Assembly: GCA_045541475.1 (NCBI GenBank)
Contig: JAZQJI010000031.1
Coordinates: 8,756-72,755, forward strand
Direction of reading: 5' to 3'
DNA: 64,000 nt
Origin: RGIG3077 sp045541475
GTDB taxonomy: Bacteria; Bacillota; Clostridia; Oscillospirales; Ruminococcaceae
Notes under the pieces: generated by a model
What the model saw: only the letters and a program-made list of their open reading frames with translations
Told to the model about the DNA's origin: nothing
Database searches by the model: none
Shown: positions 16,107 through 24,550 of the stretch, piece after piece
Layout of the letters: each line of letters opens with the position of its first letter
Numbering within the stretch: position 1 is the stretch's first letter
Position numbers and translations under genes: made by a program

Positions 16107-19022
16107 ATGGCAAAATTAAAAAAAATCGGCAGTATGCTGATATCGTGCTGTATATTTGCACAGGGTTTAGCATTGTTTGCTTCTGCTGCGGATATGGGAT
16201 ATATACAAGGCAGATATTCAATTCCTGCAGAGTATTCGCAGGTTTTGTATGATAGCGCAAGCGGTCTTGAAAGCAATACTGTAAATGATATAGCGTTTAG
16301 TGATGATGGTTTTGTATGGCTCGGTACGGATAACGGCGTGTACAGATATAATTCCGAAAGCTTTGAAAAAGTAAGCTTTGCAGATGAAGCTTTGAACGAT
16401 TGCGAAATCATCGCAGTTGAGTTTTCAGAATGTCTTTGGGTAGGCACTGCGCAAAACGGACTGTTTTATCTCAAAAATTCTAAATTAGAAAAGTTTGATA
16501 CAAAAGGCTATCTTTCTGATAATATAACAGCGCTTGATGTTGATGCTGATTCTAATCTTGTAGCATCTTCTTCAAGCGGCATTGCGTGCGTAAATTCAAA
16601 AAATCTCAGTGTTTCTGCGTTTTCTGCCGAACTAACTTCCGCAGATAAAAGTGTTGTAAGCGTTTCGTGCGCCGAAAACGGATTGGTATGGTGTGTTACT
16701 GCAGGCGGCAGTATTTACTTTATTGCAGATGACGTTAAGGCAAGTGTTGATATTAACGGTGCAAACGGAAGTTCGTTTTTAACATCACAAACACCAATAT
16801 CCGTTTACGCAAGCGCATCGGGCATGGTGTACGTCGGCACAATGTCCGGAGAAATAGTATATTTCGAACCGTGCGATGACGGCTCGTTTGATTCGGGTGT
16901 TATTTTTTGCGCAGGCATTGGTGCTGTTAATGGTTTCACGCAGGATAATTCAGGCAGAGTTTGGATATGTTCAGATAATGGTATTGGGTATATAAATGAA
17001 AAATCTGCATTTCTTGTTAACAGCAGACTTTATGAGAACGTAAACTGTGCCACTGTTGACTTTGAAGGTAATGTATGGTTTGGTTCACAGGTTGAAGGTA
17101 TGCTCGAACTTGCTGTTTCTGATTTTGTAAACGTAAGTAGCGCTACTGCACTTTACGGAAAGCCTGCAAACGCAGTTGCGGTTTACAGCAATTTGCTGTT
17201 TATCGGCGCAAACGACGGCCTTTTTATATATGATGCGTTAAACGGTGGCGTTCTTGTGGAAACTGAGCTTACCCAACTTTTGAGAGGAACAAAAATCAAC
17301 TGTCTGTTAACTGATGATAATGGCTGTTTGCTGATTGGCACCGACGAAAAATACGGGCTTATCAAATATAATGCAAGCGCTGACGGTAGCTGGAGCGTAT
17401 TCAATCTTTCCACGGGATTGTTAAGTGAGCGCATTTTTGCAATTGATTTGCTTGATGACGGCTCTATATGTGTTGGCAACGAAAGAGGCGTAAGCGTAAT
17501 TAGTCCCAACGCTGAAATCAGCGAATATCTTCTTGACGGCGGTGTGTATTCGCTTGATATAGGTATTGAAAACAATATTTATGCGGGTACACCCAACGGT
17601 GCATTTCTCCTTCAGGAAGGCAATGTTACCGTAGTTAGTGAAGATTTTGGCAGAAAAAGTGTTGATGATATTTTTTATGATGATACTACATCTGCAATTG
17701 TGATTTCAGCCGAAAAATCGCTGTTTCTTGCAAAAGATGGTGATTTGTTTGATGTAAGCGCATCGTTGCCCGAAAATACGCATGTATATGATACTGTTGC
17801 AGGCATTGATTCCTCTGTAATACTTATTTGTGCGGATGAAATATATACAACAACCGTTGCTGATCTTGAAAAGAACAAATCGTGTCAGATATACTGCGGT
17901 ATTCACGGACTTGAAGCCGCCGCAACAATGGGCGCGCAGGGTTGTTTGGTTAATGATGTTCTTTACATTTGCACAACGGATGGCGTTTTGGGCGTGAATA
18001 AGTCCGAAACGGACTACGTAACTCAAGTTTGCATAAATTCTGTTCTTTGTGATGGAAAACCCGTTTCTTTTGAGGATAGAATTACCCTTGATGCTAAAAC
18101 TGAAACGCTTGAAATTGATGTAAGCGTTCTTAGCTATCTTGGTGAAAATAAAATTACATATAAGCTTAAAGGCTTTGATGAAACAGAAAGAACAGTAAGC
18201 GCTGATGAAAACATTTTTTACACAAACCTTGATGGCGGAAAGTATACGCTTGTAATTTATGGAACTAACGCAAGGGGAGATATTTCCGCAATAAAGAGCA
18301 TTGAAATCAAAAAAGCTAATCTTTGGTATGAATCGGTAATTTTTTGGATAATACTTGTAATAGCGATTGCAGTTATTTCTTTTCTTGTAAGTATGTTTTT
18401 CATTGTGGAAAAAATGCAAAATGAAGAAAACCATCATATCAGACAGTCCGAGCTTTCAACGCAGGCAATTAGTGCCGTTGCCGAAATGATAGATTCTAAA
18501 TCAAATGTATCAAGCGGTCATTCAATGCGCGTTGCATTGTATTCAATGGAAATAGCACGTCGCTTGAAATGTGATGATGAATTTAAAGAACAGTTGTATT
18601 GTGCCGCATTGTTGCATGATATAGGCAATATCGGTATTTCTGACGAAATTCTGAATAAGCCGCACAAACTTACCCCCGAAGAACTCAAAATCGTTCAGAC
18701 TCATGTAAAAAACGGCGCTGATGTGCTTAACCATCATGATGCTTTGCGTGATTTGGCTGATAGCGTTTTATATCATCATGAACGTTATGATGGTATGGGT
18801 TATGGCAAAAATCTTGCCGGTGAGGATATTCCGCTTGCTTCGCGTATTATTTTTGCAAGCGAATCTTTAGACGCCATGCAGACCGAAAAACCATACCGAC
18901 CCGAACTTACGCGAGAACGTATTATCGGTGAATTCAAGGTTGGTTCGGGCACACAGTTTGACCCCGATATTGCTGATGCTGTTATAAAGATGGTTGAATC
19001 CGGTTTTAAGCCTGAACAGTAA
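16107..19022 (+). CDS. Membrane sensor: periplasmic-type beta-propeller + Y_Y_Y + TM + divergent HD-GYP
   Basis: A 971-aa protein. Residues 1-27 are a signal peptide; about 40-640 hold repeated propeller blades of the two-component 'Reg_prop' type (VWLGTDNGVYRYNSESF, LWVGTAQNGLFYL, VWICSDNGIGYI). Then comes a Y_Y_Y-like domain (ITYKLKGFDETERTV), one TM helix at about 745-767, and a cytoplasmic HD domain (805-965). HD-GYP landmarks are present but altered: HDIGNIGI (usual HDxGK), HHERYDGMGYGKN (usual DGxGYP), and SESLDAMQTEKPYR. It may hydrolyse cyclic di-GMP or a relative, or only bind it. The outside domain probably senses a polysaccharide or cell-wall ligand, next to the dockerin gene. Confidence 0.8.
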   Translation: MAKLKKIGSMLISCCIFAQGLALFASAADMGYIQGRYSIPAEYSQVLYDSASGLESNTVNDIAFSDDGFVWLGTDNGVYRYNSESFEKVSFADEALNDCEIIAVEFSECLWVGTAQNGLFYLKNSKLEKFDTKGYLSDNITALDVDADSNLVASSSSGIACVNSKNLSVSAFSAELTSADKSVVSVSCAENGLVWCVTAGGSIYFIADDVKASVDINGANGSSFLTSQTPISVYASASGMVYVGTMSGEIVYFEPCDDGSFDSGVIFCAGIGAVNGFTQDNSGRVWICSDNGIGYINEKSAFLVNSRLYENVNCATVDFEGNVWFGSQVEGMLELAVSDFVNVSSATALYGKPANAVAVYSNLLFIGANDGLFIYDALNGGVLVETELTQLLRGTKINCLLTDDNGCLLIGTDEKYGLIKYNASADGSWSVFNLSTGLLSERIFAIDLLDDGSICVGNERGVSVISPNAEISEYLLDGGVYSLDIGIENNIYAGTPNGAFLLQEGNVTVVSEDFGRKSVDDIFYDDTTSAIVISAEKSLFLAKDGDLFDVSASLPENTHVYDTVAGIDSSVILICADEIYTTTVADLEKNKSCQIYCGIHGLEAAATMGAQGCLVNDVLYICTTDGVLGVNKSETDYVTQVCINSVLCDGKPVSFEDRITLDAKTETLEIDVSVLSYLGENKITYKLKGFDETERTVSADENIFYTNLDGGKYTLVIYGTNARGDISAIKSIEIKKANLWYESVIFWIILVIAIAVISFLVSMFFIVEKMQNEENHHIRQSELSTQAISAVAEMIDSKSNVSSGHSMRVALYSMEIARRLKCDDEFKEQLYCAALLHDIGNIGISDEILNKPHKLTPEELKIVQTHVKNGADVLNHHDALRDLADSVLYHHERYDGMGYGKNLAGEDIPLASRIIFASESLDAMQTEKPYRPELTRERIIGEFKVGSGTQFDPDIADAVIKMVESGFKPEQ

Positions 19023-19042
19023 AACACCATATCTGCATATAT

Positions 19043-19080
19043 AAATCCTGTCGCAATTAAATTTTCGGCAGGATTTTTTA
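19043..19080 (+). terminator. Terminator after the sensor gene
   Basis: AAATCCTGTCG (19043-19053) pairs with CGGCAGGATTT (19066-19076, one G-T), then T's. Confidence 0.85.
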
Positions 19081-19174
19081 TTGCTTTACTTTAATTAAAA
19101 GATAATTTATCTGTATTATACTTGGTATATATGCCAATAATTGTTTTGTAAGCATTTTGCGGGAGGTAAAACAA

Positions 19175-19948
19175 ATGGCATATAACAAGGTTGTGATTTC
19201 GGGCATAAACACATCAAAACTAAAGGTTTTGAAAGAAGAAGAAAAAATGCAGCTTTTAAGAGAATTTAAGGAAACAGGTTCAAAAGAAGCTAAGGATAAA
19301 TTGATAACGGGCAATTTAAGGCTTGTTTTGTCAGTTATTCAGAAGTATACCGGCAGGGGAGAAGATATCGACGATTTGTTTCAGATTGGAGTTGTTGGGT
19401 TGATAAAAGCCATAAACAACTTTGATTTGACTAAGGACGTGCGTTTTTCGACGTATTGCGTGCCTATGATAAGCGGCGAGCTGCGACGTTATCTGCGCGA
19501 TTACAATCATATTAAAGTTAGCCGAAGTCTGCGTGATATCGCTTACAAGGCAATGCAAGCAAAGGAAAGCTATATAAATGAAAACCAAAAAGAACCGACC
19601 GTTGAAGAAATTTCCAGGGAAATAGGCGTTAAAAAAAGCGATGTTGTAATGGCGCTTGAGAGCATTTCGGATCCTGTTTCTCTATATGAGCCTGTTTATT
19701 CTGATTCGGGAGATACACTGTATGTTCTTGATCAGATAGGCGACAAAAATGATGTCGATTCATGGATGGACGAGCTTTATCTGCGTGATGCCATAAAAAA
19801 ACTCGGCGAAAGGGAGAAAAATATACTTTATCTACGATTTTTCAAGGGTAAAACTCAGGTTGAGGTTGCCGACGAAATAGGTATATCGCAGGCGCAGGTT
19901 TCAAGACTTGAAAAAGGTGCATTGATGCGAATTAAGGGCAGTATGTAA
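19175..19948 (+). CDS. sigG: Sporulation sigma factor SigG
   Basis: A 257-aa sigma-70 family factor. The N-terminus MAYNKVVISGINTSKLKVL is the SigG signature rather than SigF. Region 2 (DDLFQIGVVGLIKAINNF), region 3 (SRSLRDIAYKAMQAKESY) and region 4 (GKTQVEVADEIGISQAQVSR) are complete. GGGAGG lies 8 bp before ATG 19175; an in-frame TTG at 19157 precedes the SD and is not the start. It directs late forespore transcription. It stands alone here rather than next to sigE/spoIIGA. Confidence 0.9.
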   Translation: MAYNKVVISGINTSKLKVLKEEEKMQLLREFKETGSKEAKDKLITGNLRLVLSVIQKYTGRGEDIDDLFQIGVVGLIKAINNFDLTKDVRFSTYCVPMISGELRRYLRDYNHIKVSRSLRDIAYKAMQAKESYINENQKEPTVEEISREIGVKKSDVVMALESISDPVSLYEPVYSDSGDTLYVLDQIGDKNDVDSWMDELYLRDAIKKLGEREKNILYLRFFKGKTQVEVADEIGISQAQVSRLEKGALMRIKGSM

Positions 19949-20005
19949 ATAAAATTCTGCAATTTGTTCTTGATTGATTTATGATAATTTGATATAATAT
20001 AGTAA

Positions 20006-20044
20006 AAATCAGCCTGCTTTTACGTGTTTTAAGTGGGCTGATTT
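20006..20044. terminator. Probable terminator between sigG and secA
   Basis: AAATCAGCC (20006-20014) pairs with GGCTGATTT (20036-20044); inner CTT/AAG adds pairs. The T-run is minimal. Confidence 0.5.
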
Positions 20045-20083
20045 GCGTGTGAAAATTAATCGGGTAATTCGGGTATTTTGTTG

Positions 20084-20112
20084 TTGACAAATTATTGCAA
20101 ATAATATATAAT
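20084..20112 (+). promoter_or_regulatory. Consensus promoter of secA
   Basis: Perfect TTGACA (20084-20089), 17 bp, perfect TATAAT (20107-20112). A 70-nt leader precedes the start; GGAG at about 20138 is too far away to serve it. Confidence 0.85.
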
Positions 20113-20183
20113 AATAAAGTATATGACAGAAAATGAAAGGAGAGCTGTGCGTATTTGTAAAATATGCATGAAGCGATAATATA

Positions 20184-23100
20184 ATGGGACTTCTTGAAAA
20201 GATTTTCGGCTCATACAGCGCTAAGGAACTTGCTCGAATTGAACCTATTCAGCAGCAGGTGCTTATTCTTGAAGATGAGTACAAGGAACTCAGCGATTAT
20301 GAGCTTAAAGCTAAAACAAAAGAATTTAAAGAAAGACTTGCTGATGGCGAAACACTTGATGCTATCATGCCCGAGGCACTTGCAACCTGCCGTGAGGCTG
20401 CTGCCCGTGTTCTCGGTAAAAGAGCATACCCTGTTCAGATTCTCGGTGCAATCGTTCTTCATCAGGGAAGAATTGCCGAAATGAAAACGGGTGAAGGTAA
20501 AACTCTCGTTGCTTGTCTTGCTTCTTATGTAAATGCACTTTCGGGCAAGGGTGTGCACGTTGTTACTGTTAACGATTATCTTGCTAAATTCCAGTCCGAA
20601 GAAATGGGCAAGGTTTACAGATTTTTAGGACTTTCAATCGGCTGTATTCTTCATGGTCTTACCAATGATGAACGCCGTGAGGCTTATAACTGCGATATCA
20701 CATACGGTACCAATAACGAATTTGGTTTTGACTACCTGCGTGATAACATGGTTATCTACAAGAAAAACATGGTTCAGCGTGAGCCTAACTTTGCCATCGT
20801 CGATGAGGTTGACTCTATCTTGATTGACGAGGCTCGTACTCCTTTGATTATTTCAGGCCAGGGCGATAAGGCAACCGACCTTTACAATAAGGTTGATGTT
20901 TTTGTCAGAACACTTTCTGCTAAAACTATTGTTGAAATTGATGATAAAGCAAACCAGGATGAAATTGACTACGTAGCAAACGTTCATTCGTTTGAAAATG
21001 GCATGCTTGGAACATATCAGAAAAATGTATTCTCTAAGGGAGATGAAGTTGAGCTTGTTGTGTTTGATTCAAGCAACAAGGCAGAGGTTCTTCATTCCTT
21101 CAGAATTACTGAGATGACTGACTCTAAAGGCAACGAAATGCGCAGCGCAACAAAAAATCTTGCAGCTGTTAACGTTGCTTGCGGACTTGAAACTTTTGAA
21201 TTTAAGAAAGGCTGCACATATTTCTTAAGACTCAGAGAACGCTGTGATTATATCGTTGACGAAAAAGCAAAAACAGCTACAATCACACAACAGGGTGTTA
21301 AAAAAGCAGAAAGATACTTTGGCGTTGATAACCTTATGGCTGCTGAAAACCTTACTCTGCTCCATCACATAAATCAGTCACTTAAGGCGCATGGTATCAT
21401 GCACATGGATATCGACTACGTTGTTAAAGACGGCGAAGTTGTTATCGTAGATGAGTTTACCGGTCGTCTTATGCTCGGCAGACGCTTTAACGATGGTTTG
21501 CATCAGGCTATTGAAGCTAAGGAAGGCGTTGAAGTTGCACACGAATCCAAAACGCTTGCAACAATCACTTTCCAGAACTATTTCCGTCTTTATCCAAAGC
21601 TTTCCGGTATGACAGGTACCGCTATGACTGAAGAAGACGAATTTAAGGAAATCTACAAGTTGGACGTTATTGCTGTTCCCACAAACAGACCGGTTGCTCG
21701 TATAGACCATCCCGATGTGGTTTACAGAACAGAACAGGGCAAGTTCAACGCTGTAATTGATCAGATTATTGAATGTAACAAGAAGGGACAACCCGTACTT
21801 GTTGGTACAATTTCAATCGAAAAATCAGAAGTGCTTTCAAAAATGCTTTCACGCAAGGGTATTAAGCATGAAGTGCTTAATGCTAAACAGCACGCAAAGG
21901 AAGCTGAAATCGTTGCTCAGGCAGGTAAGCTTGGTGCGGTAACTATTGCAACCAACATGGCTGGTCGTGGTACTGACATTATCCTCGGCGGTAATGCTGA
22001 GTTCCTTGCTAAAGCAAAAATGAGAAAAATGGATATCCCCGATGAGATTATCAACGAGGCTATCGGTTATGCTGATACTGATAATCAGGAAATTATCGAA
22101 GCAAGAAAGATATACAGAGAACTTTACGATAAATTCAGCGCAGAAGTTAAGGAAAAGGCCGTTGCTGTAAGAGAAGCAGGCGGTTTGTATATCCTCGGTA
22201 CCGAGCGTCATGAATCAAGACGTATCGACAACCAGCTCCGCGGTCGTTCTGGCCGTCAGGGTGATGAGGGCGAAAGCAAATTCTTCCTTTCAACTGAAGA
22301 TGACCTTATGCGTATCTTTGCAGGTGACCGTCTTGAAAAGGTTATGAGATCTTTTGGCGGTGAAACCGATGATATGCCTATCGAAAGCAAGATGCTTTCT
22401 AAGATTATCGAGTCTGCTCAGAAGCGTGTTGAAGGCAAGAACTTCAGCATCAGAAAGAATGTTCTTAATTATGACGATGTTATGAGCGCACAGCGTGAAA
22501 TTATCTACTCACAGCGTGCAAAGGTTCTTGCAGGTGAGGATATTCACGATTATATCATCACCATGATCAAAGACCTTGTTTCTACTTCTGTTGATAGCTA
22601 TTTGCTTGATAATTCCAATAAGGAAGAATGGAATTTTGCAGGCTTGCGTAATCATTTCTTCGGCTTGTTTACTTATGTTGATGACTTTGAATACAGCGAT
22701 GAAGAGCTTGAAAAAATCACTAAGGAAACTATCAAGGATGAGCTTACCGAGCGTGCGCTTGCTAAGTACGAACAGCGTGAACAGGAACTTAGCTTTATCG
22801 ACTTCAGAGAATTTGAGAGAGTTATTCTCCTTAAGGTTGTTGACCAGAAATGGATGAACCATATTGATGATATGGACGAACTCAAAAAAGGTATTGGTTT
22901 GCGTTCCTACGGTCAGCATAACCCTGTTGTTGAATATCGTTATGAAGGTATGGATATGTTCGACGCAATGGTTGAATCTATTCGTGAAGAAACTGTACGC
23001 AACCTCTTCCTTGCGCAGATTAAGCGCCGCGATGAAGTTCAGCGTGAGCAGGTGCTTAAACCTACCGAGCCTAACGCCGGTTCTTCCGATGGTTCGCTCG

Positions 23101-23195
23101 GACCTCAGCGTGCAAAGCGCAAGCCCCAGCCTAACGATATGTGCCCCTGCGGAAGCGGCAAGAAGTATAAAAAGTGCTGCGGCATGAACGAATAA
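20184..23195 (+). CDS. secA: Preprotein translocase ATPase SecA with an inserted domain
   Basis: A 1003-aa Sec motor that drives secretory preproteins through SecYEG. Walker A MKTGEGKTLV, DEVDSILIDEARTPL, the PPXD region, EFTGRLMLGRRF, TNMAGRGTDI and RRIDNQLRGRSGRQGD are all intact. The C-terminus has the zinc-binding SEC-C tail CPCGSGKKYKKCCG. The family is normally about 840-900 aa here. Extra length comes mostly from about 100 residues at 253-354, between VDVFVRTLSAK and DYIVDEKAKTATIT. A second, commoner insert follows DIILGGNAEF. The inserted segment resembles a U32-peptidase C-terminal beta-barrel (QKNVFSKGDEVEL, FRITEMTDSKGNEM). The start follows the family's MGLLEKIFG although its SD is weak. 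Confidence 0.95.
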   Translation: MGLLEKIFGSYSAKELARIEPIQQQVLILEDEYKELSDYELKAKTKEFKERLADGETLDAIMPEALATCREAAARVLGKRAYPVQILGAIVLHQGRIAEMKTGEGKTLVACLASYVNALSGKGVHVVTVNDYLAKFQSEEMGKVYRFLGLSIGCILHGLTNDERREAYNCDITYGTNNEFGFDYLRDNMVIYKKNMVQREPNFAIVDEVDSILIDEARTPLIISGQGDKATDLYNKVDVFVRTLSAKTIVEIDDKANQDEIDYVANVHSFENGMLGTYQKNVFSKGDEVELVVFDSSNKAEVLHSFRITEMTDSKGNEMRSATKNLAAVNVACGLETFEFKKGCTYFLRLRERCDYIVDEKAKTATITQQGVKKAERYFGVDNLMAAENLTLLHHINQSLKAHGIMHMDIDYVVKDGEVVIVDEFTGRLMLGRRFNDGLHQAIEAKEGVEVAHESKTLATITFQNYFRLYPKLSGMTGTAMTEEDEFKEIYKLDVIAVPTNRPVARIDHPDVVYRTEQGKFNAVIDQIIECNKKGQPVLVGTISIEKSEVLSKMLSRKGIKHEVLNAKQHAKEAEIVAQAGKLGAVTIATNMAGRGTDIILGGNAEFLAKAKMRKMDIPDEIINEAIGYADTDNQEIIEARKIYRELYDKFSAEVKEKAVAVREAGGLYILGTERHESRRIDNQLRGRSGRQGDEGESKFFLSTEDDLMRIFAGDRLEKVMRSFGGETDDMPIESKMLSKIIESAQKRVEGKNFSIRKNVLNYDDVMSAQREIIYSQRAKVLAGEDIHDYIITMIKDLVSTSVDSYLLDNSNKEEWNFAGLRNHFFGLFTYVDDFEYSDEELEKITKETIKDELTERALAKYEQREQELSFIDFREFERVILLKVVDQKWMNHIDDMDELKKGIGLRSYGQHNPVVEYRYEGMDMFDAMVESIREETVRNLFLAQIKRRDEVQREQVLKPTEPNAGSSDGSLGPQRAKRKPQPNDMCPCGSGKKYKKCCGMNE

Positions 23196-23210
23196 AAAGA
23201 ATTATAATTT

Positions 23211-23244
23211 CAAGATACCGCATAATTCTGATTGCGGTATCTTG
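23211..23244 (+). terminator. Terminator of secA
   Basis: CAAGATACCGCA (23211-23222) pairs with TGCGGTATCTTG (23233-23244) around 10 nt. There is no strong T-run, so some read-through into the epimerase gene is possible; that gene shows no clear promoter of its own. Confidence 0.6.
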
Positions 23245-23263
23245 TTATATACGGGAGAAAATT

Positions 23264-24418
23264 ATGCTTAAAGATAAATGCAAGGCAATGCTTTTTAATC
23301 AGATTATTCCGTTTTGGAATAAGCTTTATGACGAAAACGGCGGATTTTACGGTCAGATGAATCAGGATTTGGAGCTTTTCAAGGATGCTGATAAGGGCGT
23401 AATACTCAATTCACGCATATTGTGGTTTTATTCTGCAAGCTTTATTGCAACAAAGGATATCTCTTTGAAAAAATACGCCGACCACGCTTATCAATTTTTG
23501 AAAAACTGCTGTATTGATAAAGAGTACGGCGGCGTTTATTGGATGATGAACTGCAAAGGCAATCCGCTTGACAGTATGAAACATACATATAATCAGGCGT
23601 TTGCAGTATATGCACTGAGCGTTTATCATCAGGCATTTGGTGATGACGAAGCTTTAAAAACTGCGCTTTGGCTTTATGATGTTATTGAAGAAAAAGCATT
23701 TGATGGCAAGCTTTATGAAGAAGCATTTACAAGGCAGTGGACAACTGCCGATAACGATGCTCTTTCAGAAAATGGTATTGCCGCCAAAAAGACGATGAAC
23801 AGTATTTTGCATCTTATTGAGGCTTATACAGAGCTTTTGCGCTCAACAGGTGATGCACGCGTTAAAAAGAGTCTTGCGCATCTGCTTGATATCGTGGAAG
23901 AATATGTCTACGATGAAAACAACAGCGCATTGCGTGTTTTCTTTGATGATGATATGAATGTTCTCGGTGATATTCATTCTTACGGTCATGATATTGAAGC
24001 AAGCTGGCTTATGGACAGAGCTTGCGAGGTTTTATCTGATGGTGAATATACTGAAAAATTCCGTAAAATAGACCTTGCTATTGCTGAAAATATATTTGAC
24101 ATAGCGTACGAAAACTCATCGTTGAATAACGAGCGTGACGGAAACGAAATCTCCAAAAAGCGTGTGTGGTGGGTGCAGGCAGAAACCGTTGTCGGCTTTT
24201 TAAACGCATATCAGGTAAGCGGCGATGAAAAGTTTTTGAATGCTGCAAACGATGTTTTCGGCTTTATCGAAAAATATGTTGTTGATAAGCGCAGCGGTGA
24301 ATGGTTCCCCGATGTTGATATAAACGGCAAGCCTTTTGGTGATTTTGATATGGTCGGCCCTTGGAAATGCCCTTATCACAACGGCAGAATGTGTATTGAG
24401 GTTATGAAACGTCTTTAA
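23264..24418 (+). CDS. Cellobiose 2-epimerase (AGE family)
   Basis: A 384-aa (alpha/alpha)6-barrel enzyme converting cellobiose to glucosyl-mannose (and often lactose to epilactose). The length is close to the Ruminococcus albus enzyme. Visible family features: FWNKLYDENGGFYGQMN, KGVILNSRILWFYSASF, YGGVYWMMNCKGNPLDSMKH, DIHSYGHDIEASWLM, KRVWWVQAETVVGF and GPWKCPYHNGRMCIEV; the last three carry the conserved His/Trp residues. GGGAG lies 7 bp before ATG 23264. It fits a cellulose- or mannan-oligosaccharide-using lifestyle, together with the dockerin proteins nearby. Confidence 0.88.
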   Translation: MLKDKCKAMLFNQIIPFWNKLYDENGGFYGQMNQDLELFKDADKGVILNSRILWFYSASFIATKDISLKKYADHAYQFLKNCCIDKEYGGVYWMMNCKGNPLDSMKHTYNQAFAVYALSVYHQAFGDDEALKTALWLYDVIEEKAFDGKLYEEAFTRQWTTADNDALSENGIAAKKTMNSILHLIEAYTELLRSTGDARVKKSLAHLLDIVEEYVYDENNSALRVFFDDDMNVLGDIHSYGHDIEASWLMDRACEVLSDGEYTEKFRKIDLAIAENIFDIAYENSSLNNERDGNEISKKRVWWVQAETVVGFLNAYQVSGDEKFLNAANDVFGFIEKYVVDKRSGEWFPDVDINGKPFGDFDMVGPWKCPYHNGRMCIEVMKRL

Positions 24419-24429
24419 TAGGTAAATTT

Positions 24430-24458
24430 AACCCGTGAAGATTTACTCTTCACGGGTT
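24430..24458 (+). terminator. Terminator after the epimerase
   Basis: AACCCGTGAAGA (24430-24441) pairs perfectly with TCTTCACGGGTT (24447-24458) around 5 nt. Confidence 0.8.
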
Positions 24459-24483
24459 TGCTGTTGTTAGTATTTATTTAGTC

Positions 24484-24512
24484 TTGATTTAGATTGATTA
24501 ATGTGTTAGAAT
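24484..24512 (+). promoter_or_regulatory. Promoter of the SEDS/PBP operon
   Basis: TTGATT (24484-24489), 17 bp, TAGAAT (24507-24512). Confidence 0.55.
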
Positions 24513-24550
24513 GTATTTAGATATATATACAAAAGAAAGGTGTGTTTTTT

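Noticed and set aside
17706..18437. 243-codon minus-strand frame
   Set aside because: Antisense to the sensor gene; no SD, unusual Cys/Lys-rich composition.
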